A DNA stretch of 64,000 bases, from assembly GCF_015767435.1 (NCBI RefSeq), contig NZ_JADWOV010000227.1, positions 1 to 64,000 on the forward strand, read 5' to 3'. Made by a program: the position numbers and the translations under genes. This stretch comes from Polaribacter sp. BAL334 (GTDB lineage: Bacteria; Bacteroidota; Bacteroidia; Flavobacteriales; Flavobacteriaceae). Within the stretch, counting starts at the first letter, position 1. The number at the start of each line of letters is the position of its first letter. Shown in pieces: positions 45,602-53,240 of the stretch. The notes below the pieces were generated by a model. The model saw only the letters and a list, made by a program, of their open reading frames with translations. It searched no databases and was not told the DNA's origin.

Positions 45602-46867
45602 ATGGCTTCGGTTAAATTTCTTCTTAGAAATAAAAAAGCAACAAAATTTGTTACCATCTATTTTGCTATAAATTTATCTGCAAAAACTAGAATAAGAGGA
45701 GCAACTAAATTAAAAATCCATCCAAAATTTTGGGATGATGCAAATCAAAAAGTAAGGAACATGGCTGATGTTTCTGACATGAAAGACAACATCAATAAAA
45801 AACTTTCAGACTTTAAAAGTTTTGTCTTAAAAAAAATCTCTGACTACAATACATTTGAAATTTTAGAAATTGAACAAGAACTTAAAAAAGACATTGATAT
45901 TTACTTTGGTAAAAATCTTAAAGAAGAAAAGCTAACATTTTACACTTTCGCAACTCAATATATTGAGCAATCAAAAAACAGAGTAATTGATAATACAGGA
46001 AGAAAACTTTCTGTTAGAACCATAAACGAGTATAATAGAACCATAGAACTTTTAAAAGATTTCGAGAAAAATTGCAATTACCGAATAAGTTTTGATTCAA
46101 TCAACATGGACTTTTATAATTTGTTTATTGAATACCTTGAAGGTCGTGATTTTTCTTTAAACACGATGGGCAAATTTATTAAACAGTTAAAAGTGTTTAT
46201 GAATGCAGCTACCGAAGAAAATCTTAATACTAACTTAAGTTTTAGAAGCAGAAGATTTATAAAGCCTAGCGCAAAATCTACTCAGATATATTTAAATCAA
46301 ACAGAATTAAAGAAAATTATTGATTTAGACCTAAACACAGATGCAAAAAGGGACAACGCAAGAAATCTTTTCTTGATTGGTGCATATACTGGTTTAAGAG
46401 TTTCCGATTTTAATAGATTAACTAAAAGTAATATTCAGGAGATTAATGGTAAACGATTTTTTAAAATAATAGTAAATAAAACAGGAAAATATTTACCAAT
46501 TCCTATTCATCCAATAGTTGAAAAAATCTTAGAAAAAAACAATGGCGATTTGCCCAAGTATATGCCAGAACAGACAATCAATTTAGAGTTAAAGGAAATA
46601 GGTAAGGATGCAAAGTTATTTGATATTGTTGTAGTTAAAAAGATAAAAGGCGGTAAAGAAATTATTGAAGATAAGAAAAAACATGAGTTAATATCAAATC
46701 ATACCGCAAGACGTTCTTTTTGCACAAATGCTTATTTGGCAGGAATGGCTAAACTAGACATCATGGCTATAAGTGGACATACCTCCGAAAAAGTCTTTCT
46801 CGATTATATAAAAATAACTGCTGATGAGAGAGCTTTAAAGATTGCCGAAAGCTCTTTTTTTCAATAA
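45602..46867 (+). CDS. Tyrosine site-specific integrase
   Basis: A 421-residue tyrosine recombinase. The N-terminal arm-binding region (about 1-55, SVKFLLRNKKATKFVTIYFAIN) is followed by a SAM-like core-binding domain (about 110-210) and the catalytic domain with Arg266 (YTGLRVSDF), His367-x-x-Arg370 (NHTARRSF), His393 (ISGHTS) and the nucleophile Tyr402 (FLDYIKI). All are intact. Placed 177 bases inside attL and next to a tRNA 3' end duplicate, it is the enzyme that integrated and can probably excise the element. Confidence 0.95.
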   Translation: MASVKFLLRNKKATKFVTIYFAINLSAKTRIRGATKLKIHPKFWDDANQKVRNMADVSDMKDNINKKLSDFKSFVLKKISDYNTFEILEIEQELKKDIDIYFGKNLKEEKLTFYTFATQYIEQSKNRVIDNTGRKLSVRTINEYNRTIELLKDFEKNCNYRISFDSINMDFYNLFIEYLEGRDFSLNTMGKFIKQLKVFMNAATEENLNTNLSFRSRRFIKPSAKSTQIYLNQTELKKIIDLDLNTDAKRDNARNLFLIGAYTGLRVSDFNRLTKSNIQEINGKRFFKIIVNKTGKYLPIPIHPIVEKILEKNNGDLPKYMPEQTINLELKEIGKDAKLFDIVVVKKIKGGKEIIEDKKKHELISNHTARRSFCTNAYLAGMAKLDIMAISGHTSEKVFLDYIKITADERALKIAESSFFQ

Positions 46868-46884
46868 ATTTTAAAATTACAATT

Positions 46885-47877
46885 ATGCAAATAGAAGCCC
46901 TATTAAAAAGAGAGTTCTTGGGAAGGTTTGATGGTAAGCATGACACTATTAATAAGGAAATTTTCCATTTACTTATAAAAGATAAAATATTAGTTGAAAA
47001 ACAAGAGCATATTGCAGGAATTATATTTAAGTTAAATGAAGAGTCTAACTTTATTCAATCTTATAAAAATTACGTATTTAATGATAATATTTATAAAGAA
47101 ATGATTTCTAATTTTTTACTGATTCAAACAGAATTTATACTTTTTGGAAACGTAGAAAAAATGAAAATATATTTAAGTAAATGCTTAAATGACAATGACA
47201 AAATAAAATACTTAAAAAAGAAATATGCTAAATTTAAAAAAGACCATATTAAAATAGGAATTGACAATTGGTTAAGTATTTCATCATTAGGATTTGATAA
47301 TTCTCTTAAAATTGGTTTTTTAAAAATGCTTCAAAATGATACTAGTTTCAGTTATGTTCTATCAATAAGCATAGGAAACAAAGATGTCTTAGACTATTTG
47401 AATAATAATTTATTTAATTTTTATACTAAAGAACCTTTCAAAGAATGGAAAAAAATTATTGACCTTGAATACATGATGGAATTTTGTTTATTAAAAATTC
47501 AAGAGATAAACAATAAAGAAGAGGAGAAAACCAAAATAAACAGCATAGAAGAAACAGATATTGAATCAAAATACCCATTAGTTTTCCCAAATTTAAAAGC
47601 CGAAGAAATGTTTTTCAAGTTTTTAAGAGAAAAAAATGGTGTCGATTTAGAAAATAGACCTATTAAGGGAAGATTTCAACCTCTTTGTAATGCTTACTTT
47701 AAAGTGGCAAAAGAAGATAAAAATGAAAATTATAATGCCTTTACATACAATTTGCTCAAAAAAAACTTTATAGATATGTTAAGAAAAGAATTTAATATCC
47801 CTCTTTCAGAGAGACTATCAAGCGGAGGTAACCATGAAGCAACTGCACAAAGTTTTTTAGAGAAAAATCAAATTTAG
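46885..47877 (+). CDS. Hypothetical element protein, 330 aa
   Basis: A 330-residue, lysine-rich, mostly helical cytosolic protein. The C-terminal 110 residues (YPLVFPNLKAEEMFFKFL ... GRFQPLCNAYFKVAKED ... MLRKEFNIPLSERLSSGGNH) look like a compact conserved domain, and the N-terminal 200 residues are AT-rich and Lys/Asn-rich. It sits 17 bases after the integrase and probably shares its transcript. The position is common for accessory genes in Bacteroidota integrative elements, but I cannot name the family or a function. Confidence 0.75.
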   Translation: MQIEALLKREFLGRFDGKHDTINKEIFHLLIKDKILVEKQEHIAGIIFKLNEESNFIQSYKNYVFNDNIYKEMISNFLLIQTEFILFGNVEKMKIYLSKCLNDNDKIKYLKKKYAKFKKDHIKIGIDNWLSISSLGFDNSLKIGFLKMLQNDTSFSYVLSISIGNKDVLDYLNNNLFNFYTKEPFKEWKKIIDLEYMMEFCLLKIQEINNKEEEKTKINSIEETDIESKYPLVFPNLKAEEMFFKFLREKNGVDLENRPIKGRFQPLCNAYFKVAKEDKNENYNAFTYNLLKKNFIDMLRKEFNIPLSERLSSGGNHEATAQSFLEKNQI

Positions 47878-47905
47878 TTTGATCTTACTCAAATTTGACT
47901 AATTT

Positions 47906-47961
47906 TTTATCAGGGAATAAAAAAACATTTTCAGGGAACAAAGTAACATTTTCAGGGAATA
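47906..47961 (+). repeat. Three CAGGGAA repeats at 21-bp spacing
   Basis: CAGGGAA occurs at 47911, 47932 and 47953, exactly 21 bases apart (two helical turns). The last two share a longer unit CATTTTCAGGGAANA. They lie 45-100 bases upstream of the HTH gene. Same-face spacing suggests cooperative binding by a protein, perhaps the HTH protein itself. Confidence 0.7.
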
Positions 47962-48010
47962 TATTATGAAACTAGATGTTGGAAATTTGCCGTAAATAAT
48001 TATAAAATTT

Positions 48011-48298
48011 ATGGAAACCAACAAAATTACCCAAGTACATGATGTTAATCCTGAGGATTTAACAAACAAAATTTCACTCGCATTAGAGAGAGTTTTAAAC
48101 ACTTACAAAGAAACCTTTCATCCAAAGAATCCTACTGAATGGATCACAAGAAATGAAGTAGCAAAAATACTATCAGTTTCTTTAGTAACTGTTGATGATT
48201 GGACAAAGAGAAAAATTTTAATCGCTTACAGAATTGGAAACAAGAAAAGATTCAAGCTAAGCGAGGTTGAGCAAGCATTAACTAAAATCAATTTTTAG
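48011..48298 (+). CDS. Helix-turn-helix protein, excisionase-like
   Basis: A 95-residue protein with a C-terminal MerR/AlpA-type DNA-binding domain (about 40-95: WITRNEVAKILSVSLVTVDDWTKRKILIAYRIGNKKRFKLSEVEQAL), as in HTH_17 excisionases. The N-terminal 40 residues are helical and may serve dimerisation. Small proteins of this type act as recombination directionality factors or as regulators of element genes. The 21-bp-spaced repeats just upstream are a likely binding site. It lies 2 bases before the DUF3987 gene. Confidence 0.85.
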   Translation: METNKITQVHDVNPEDLTNKISLALERVLNTYKETFHPKNPTEWITRNEVAKILSVSLVTVDDWTKRKILIAYRIGNKKRFKLSEVEQALTKINF

Positions 48299-48300
48299 TT

Positions 48301-49680
48301 ATGGAACAGTCAAAAAAAGAAAAGGGCACTATAAATAGCACCCAAGATTCGGTTAAAAATCAAGTGCAAGATAGCGAAAAAACTTCAAATACACCTCCTG
48401 TTACCGACGAAATGGGCAACGAAATTGACCAAGAGTTTAGCACTGGCAAGAGCTTTCCTATTGATATTTTTCCACAAGAAATTCAATCTCTAATTAAAAA
48501 TGCCGAAGAAACAGTTGGCTTCAATCCAGATTTTTTTAGCGCAGGAATTTTGTCAATATGCGCAACTGCAATTGGCACCTCAGTTTCTTTGTTCAATGGT
48601 TCTTATCCAAGTCAACCTATATTGTGGTTAGCAATTATTGGACGTTCAGGAATAGGAAAAACCCATCCATTAAAGTTCTCGAAAAAACCAATAGAAGAAA
48701 AAGACAAAAAAAGTTACGAAGAGTTTATAAAACTTGAAGAATCTTATGAGTTAGAAGAAAAAAAAGGCAAAAAACCAATTTATATTAAATCAATACTTAC
48801 CGATTTTACAATTGAAAAACTAACTGAAACACTTAAATATAATCCCAAAGGTGCCTTAATTTTTAAAGATGAATTAATTGGTTGGATAAATAGCTTTGAT
48901 CAATACAAAAATGGAGGAGACCAACAAAAATATATAGAGTCTTGGAATGGCGATGTTGTTACAGCAGATAGAGTTTCAAAATCCCCTGCAAGAGTTGAAA
49001 AATCAAATGTAAATATTATTGGAGGTTTACAACCAAGAAGGTTGAAAGAACTTGCTTTAAATGGCAGAGATGATGATGGATTTTTACCACGTATGCTTCT
49101 GATATATCCAACAAACATAAAACCAAACTTATTCACTGGCAAAAATATTGAGCCACAACATATAGAAAACTATTCTAGATTAATAAATAATCTATTTGAT
49201 GTAAGTGAAACTACATTGAGAATTAATGAGAATCAAATTAAAATATATCAAGATTGGCAACATAAAGCAGTAAAAAATTCCTATGATGATGATGTTGAAA
49301 CTTGTATTCAAGCAAAATTAGAATCCTACGTTTGGCGATTAGCCCTGGTTATTGAAATGATTTTTCAGGCTACAGAAAATGAATTTCGAGACACCATTTC
49401 TGACAATAGCCTTATTAAAGCTATTAAACTTGTAGAATATTTTAGAATGAATGCTCTTAAAGTTTTTGATAAAATTATATCAACAAATCCATTAGACGAT
49501 TTACCTACTACGAAAATTGAATTGATTAATGAGTTACCTCTCGAATTTAAAAGAATTGATGTTATACCTCTATTCAATCATTATGGAATAAAAGGGGGTT
49601 CTATTGGAAGATTTTTAAATAATAACAAATTATTTAAGAGATTAGATTCAAAAGGAAACTATAAAAAATTAATAATTTAA
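48301..49680 (+). CDS. DUF3987 P-loop protein (replicative helicase/primase-associated)
   Basis: A 459-residue DUF3987 protein. The P-loop GRSGIGKTHP lies at about 118-127 and a Walker-B-like acidic patch at about 183-190 (GALIFKDELIGWINSF), followed by QPRRLKEL (about 243) as a possible arginine finger region. The first 55 residues are low-complexity linker. DUF3987 proteins are found in phages, plasmids and integrative elements, usually with primase domains, and are thought to act as helicases. Here it pairs with the zinc-finger/toprim gene downstream, with an iteron array between them. Confidence 0.82.
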   Translation: MEQSKKEKGTINSTQDSVKNQVQDSEKTSNTPPVTDEMGNEIDQEFSTGKSFPIDIFPQEIQSLIKNAEETVGFNPDFFSAGILSICATAIGTSVSLFNGSYPSQPILWLAIIGRSGIGKTHPLKFSKKPIEEKDKKSYEEFIKLEESYELEEKKGKKPIYIKSILTDFTIEKLTETLKYNPKGALIFKDELIGWINSFDQYKNGGDQQKYIESWNGDVVTADRVSKSPARVEKSNVNIIGGLQPRRLKELALNGRDDDGFLPRMLLIYPTNIKPNLFTGKNIEPQHIENYSRLINNLFDVSETTLRINENQIKIYQDWQHKAVKNSYDDDVETCIQAKLESYVWRLALVIEMIFQATENEFRDTISDNSLIKAIKLVEYFRMNALKVFDKIISTNPLDDLPTTKIELINELPLEFKRIDVIPLFNHYGIKGGSIGRFLNNNKLFKRLDSKGNYKKLII

Positions 49681-49890
49681 TGGTAATGTTGGTAAAGCTG
49701 GTAATGTTTGTTTTAAATATATGAATTACAGTATTTTACAAAATTATAAGTTTACCAATTGTTTACCAACGTTTACCAATATTTGATAATAAGTAGTTTT
49801 CACTTTACCACGTTTACCATTGTTTACCATTACAAAAAATGTTAAACCCATTGATATTATTGAGAATTACCACGTTTACCACCATTACCA
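49681..49890. repeat. Iteron array, four triplets of TTTACCA
   Basis: Twelve copies of (T/A)TTACCA in four groups of three. One group in reverse orientation reads TGGTAA at 49681, 49690 and 49699 (9-bp steps). Forward groups start at 49751/49762/49772, 49804/49813/49823 and 49866/49875/49884 (9-11-bp steps). The array fills the gap between the DUF3987 and toprim genes. Iterons beside replication genes are typical of a replication origin, so this may be the origin of the excised element. It could also be an operator. Confidence 0.75.
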
Positions 49891-49906
49891 ATAAACAAAT
49901 AATATA

Positions 49907-50950
49907 ATGGAACATAAATATAAACTTGATAGAAAAAGAAGCAGAATACAATATTGTCCTTGTGGTAAAAAAAACAATGATAATAAGTTTGTTCCGTTTG
50001 TTGATTTTGATGTTAAGGGACATTGTTTTTCTTGCTTAAAGACTTTTTTTCCTGACAGTGATTTCAATGACTGGAATAGAGATATTCCATTTATTTACAA
50101 AGAAAGTAAACCAATAAGTTATCATGACCCAAAATTAGTAAGCCAAAGTGGTCGTAATTTCAATGAAAATAAATTTGTTCAGTTTCTAAAATCTTTGTTT
50201 GGTGTTGATGCTACAAAAGTGGCAATCAAAAAATATTTAATTGGTACATCAAAAAAGTGGAAAGGAGCAACCGTTTTTTGGCAAATTGATAACGAACAGA
50301 AAATACGACATGGAAAAATTATGTTATACAATCCGTTTACAGGAAAAAGAATGTATAAAAATGAGATCGAAAATAAACAACCATTTATCAGTTCTGTAAG
50401 AGCTGAACTTAAATTAGCAAACTTTCAATTAAAACAATGTTTGTTTGGGTTGCATTTGATAAATGAAACTACTGATAAAATTGTTGCAATTGTTGAATCA
50501 GAGAAAACTGCAATTTTGATGAGTTTTTTTAAACCTGAATACATTTGGTTGGCAACAGGCTCAAAAGGCGGTTTTAAGTTTGAATATTTAAAACCCTTAA
50601 AAGACTACAAAATAATTGGATTTCCTGACAAATCAGAATATCATTTTTGGCTGAATACAGCAATCGAACTCAATCAAATTGGTTTTGACATCAAAATTAA
50701 TGATTGGTTGGAAAAAACAAATTATCCTAAAGGAACTGATTTTGCGGATGTCTATATTCAAGAAATTCCCAACGAAATCAAACATAACAAACCATATAAA
50801 CAATCAAAAACAAACAAATCAACAGTAAATCTGATACCAACAACAACCGAAAAAATCATAAAGAAACTTGCAAAGAGAAATACAAACATCATTCATTTAA
50901 TTAAAATTTTTCAACTTACAGATGAAAATGGAATTGATATTAAAGTTTAA
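49907..50950 (+). CDS. Zinc-finger / toprim primase-like protein (DUF6371-like)
   Basis: A 347-residue protein. The N-terminal zinc ribbon CPCGKK ... GHCFSC (Cys17, Cys19, Cys40, Cys43 approximately) is followed by a toprim-like domain at about 195-265, with VAIVESEKTAILMSFF (toprim Glu) and GFPDKSEYHFW (D-x-S/D motif). This is the layout of DnaG-type primases without the polymerase core, and it resembles Bacteroidota DUF6371 proteins. Paired with DUF3987 and the iteron array it probably initiates replication of the element. The C-terminal 80 residues are Lys/Asn-rich linker. Confidence 0.78.
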   Translation: MEHKYKLDRKRSRIQYCPCGKKNNDNKFVPFVDFDVKGHCFSCLKTFFPDSDFNDWNRDIPFIYKESKPISYHDPKLVSQSGRNFNENKFVQFLKSLFGVDATKVAIKKYLIGTSKKWKGATVFWQIDNEQKIRHGKIMLYNPFTGKRMYKNEIENKQPFISSVRAELKLANFQLKQCLFGLHLINETTDKIVAIVESEKTAILMSFFKPEYIWLATGSKGGFKFEYLKPLKDYKIIGFPDKSEYHFWLNTAIELNQIGFDIKINDWLEKTNYPKGTDFADVYIQEIPNEIKHNKPYKQSKTNKSTVNLIPTTTEKIIKKLAKRNTNIIHLIKIFQLTDENGIDIKV

Positions 50951-51588
50951 ATTTCCTAACCCTGCTAATCTAAATAAACATCCCAACATTTTTTCATTTC
51001 TGTATGTTCCATAATGTTTATTAACTTCTTTGTTGTTGTTGATTGCCGAAAGCACCCTAAAAACATATATTTTGAAAGAAACAACAACAATCCTGTGTTG
51101 TTGTTGCTAGAATTGTCTATTATATCAACAAGACAAACAACATCAAAAACAATTAACCCAACATAAAACATCAAAATCAACAACAAAATCAACAACATTG
51201 TTTTCTATATCAACAGTTTCAACAAAATTTTAAAGAGTTATTTGATACAAGCAACAACAAAAATAGAAAACTCCAACTTTAAGAAATAAATGAACTTACC
51301 CATTTCCAGCAACTTTGTAGATAAAATATATGCTTTAAATGCAGTTTTTTGATAAAATCAAAATAAACTAATTAAATTAGCGGTTGACAAATTTATGGTT
51401 GAAATATATTAATTAATAAATTGTTCATATAGAAATTAATTAAACGAACTGGGCTTATGAAAAACAAGCTAAAACCATCAAATTGGCATAAGCCAACTTT
51501 CAAATCAAACAACAACAGAATTTAAAAACTTCTTAATAGATTGAACAAATGCAAAATTTAATAGTAACAAAAGATTTTAAATAAAAAT
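50951..51588. other. Long non-coding region upstream of mod
   Basis: 638 bases without a convincing gene. The first part (51020-51260) is rich in CAACAA/TTGTTG triplets and holds a perfect 10-bp hairpin at 51080-51105. The second part has an 8-bp inverted repeat GGCTTATG / CATAAGCC (51452-51459 and 51487-51494) and a 22-codon frame (51457-51525). No TAnnTTTG promoter near the mod start was found. The region may encode a small RNA or leader controlling the restriction-modification genes. Confidence 0.45.
51080..51105. other. Perfect hairpin AACAACAACA / TGTTGTTGTT
   Basis: Ten paired bases with a 6-base loop (ATCCTG) inside a CAACAA-rich stretch. No T tract follows on either strand, so it is not a standard terminator. 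Confidence 0.5.
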
Positions 51589-53238
51589 ATGCCAACATTA
51601 CATTGGATAGGTAAAGAAAAAGTAGTAAGTCATCATCAAGATGTTCCTTACAAAATACTAGACCATAAATATGGCTTTACAGATAAAGGAGAACAAAAAG
51701 AGGAAACAAAAAGTGGTAATAAAATCATTAAAGGTGATAATCTTGAAGCCTTAAAATCCTTATTGCCTGAGTATGAAGGTAAAGTAAAATGTATTTATAT
51801 AGACCCACCATATAATACAGGAAAAGAAAGTTGGGTGTATAATGATAATGTTAATCATCCTAAAATTAAAAAGTGGTTAGGTGAAGTAGTAGGCAAAGAA
51901 GGGGATGATTTTACAAGGCACGACAAATGGTTGTGTATGATGTATCCAAGACTAAAATTATTACATAAATTATTAAGCGAAGATGGTATAATATTTATTT
52001 CAATAGACGATAATGAATATCACAATTTAAAATATATCTGTGATATAATATTTTCAAAGAATAATTTCATAACAAACTTCACTTGGAGAACAGATGGAAA
52101 TTTTGATAACCAAGCTAAAATAAAAATCAACCATGAGTATATACTTTGTTACTCTAAAAATAGTGAGCTGTTTGAATACCCCGAAATAATTGATCCTAAT
52201 ATAACTGAAGATAGCAAACTTTATAAAACAGAAATTAAAAATACCATTGTTAAAAATGGACCTAAAAACCCAATAAGCGAGGTTGTTATACCTGTTGGTT
52301 TTCCTTGTGATATTAAAAATGGAATTATTAAAGCAAGAACAAATTCATGGCCTCATTATCAGTCTGATGCGATTATTAAAAATAATAAGTTGACTAATGA
52401 AGTAATTGTAAAAAGTGGCTGGAGTTCTAAAGGTATTTTTGAAAAATTCATTAAAGGAAAATTTAAAACAGTAAAGGACAGTAAAAATCAAGAGACATCT
52501 TTCACTATTTCTAAGACTGGTGCCATTGAAAGTATTAAGTCCAGAAAAAAAGCAAGTCATGTTGTGAGTTCTCTATTTAATATGGGAAGTACTCAAAATA
52601 TGAGTAGTGCTTTAAAAAAAATGGGGGTCGATTTTGATTATCCAAAATCACTAACACTTATTGAATACTTAATAAGTATTGTAAATGGGGATAATTTTAT
52701 AGTCCTTGATTCTTTTGCTGGATCTGGTACTACAGCTCATGCAGTTTTGAATCTAAATAAAAAGGATGATAGAAACAGGAAATTTATTTCAATTGAAATG
52801 ATGGATTATGTTGAAACTATTACTTCTATGAGAGTTCAAAAAGTAATTAAAGGTTATTCTGATATATTAGGAACAGGTGGGGAATTTGATTTCTACGAAT
52901 TAGGCAAACCAATATTCAAAGACGATGAAAATTTAAATGAAGAAGTAGGGGAAGATAAGATTAGAAATTACATCTATTATACGGAGACTAAGCAACCACT
53001 TATAAGACCACAATCTAAGGAAGCTAAATTTCTATTAGATAATTATCAAGATACAGGTTACTATTTTTACTATGAAAAGGATATTTTAACAACTTTAGAC
53101 AATAATTCATTAAATATCATTTCAGAATTGCAAGAGCAATACATCATTTATGCAGACATCTGTTTATTGGATGAAGCGTATATGCTCAATAAAAACATCA
53201 TATTTAAAAAAATACCAAGAGATATAAAACGTTTCTAA
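51589..53238 (+). CDS. mod: Type III restriction-modification methyltransferase (Mod)
   Basis: A 549-residue beta-class N6-adenine methyltransferase. Catalytic motif IV DPPYNTG lies at 72-78 and the AdoMet motif DSFAGSGTT at 374-382, in the order IV before I that defines the class. The central part (about 160-350), between the motifs, holds the target recognition region. It methylates one strand of an asymmetric site and gives specificity to the Res subunit, whose gene begins 2 bases later. The recognition sequence cannot be read from the protein. Confidence 0.94.
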   Translation: MPTLHWIGKEKVVSHHQDVPYKILDHKYGFTDKGEQKEETKSGNKIIKGDNLEALKSLLPEYEGKVKCIYIDPPYNTGKESWVYNDNVNHPKIKKWLGEVVGKEGDDFTRHDKWLCMMYPRLKLLHKLLSEDGIIFISIDDNEYHNLKYICDIIFSKNNFITNFTWRTDGNFDNQAKIKINHEYILCYSKNSELFEYPEIIDPNITEDSKLYKTEIKNTIVKNGPKNPISEVVIPVGFPCDIKNGIIKARTNSWPHYQSDAIIKNNKLTNEVIVKSGWSSKGIFEKFIKGKFKTVKDSKNQETSFTISKTGAIESIKSRKKASHVVSSLFNMGSTQNMSSALKKMGVDFDYPKSLTLIEYLISIVNGDNFIVLDSFAGSGTTAHAVLNLNKKDDRNRKFISIEMMDYVETITSMRVQKVIKGYSDILGTGGEFDFYELGKPIFKDDENLNEEVGEDKIRNYIYYTETKQPLIRPQSKEAKFLLDNYQDTGYYFYYEKDILTTLDNNSLNIISELQEQYIIYADICLLDEAYMLNKNIIFKKIPRDIKRF

Positions 53239-53240
53239 GA

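Noticed and set aside
49681..49890. Possible CRISPR array in the TTTACCA repeats
   Set aside because: The units are 7 bases at 9-11-bp steps and partly reversed. There are no spacers of 25-40 bases and no cas genes.
50965..51198. A 77-codon minus-strand frame with a hydrophobic N-terminus in the gap before mod
   Set aside because: It lies wholly in CAACAA-rich repeat sequence, which gives runs of Asn/Thr/Leu, has no promoter signal and shows no domain. It is more likely a by-product of the repeats.
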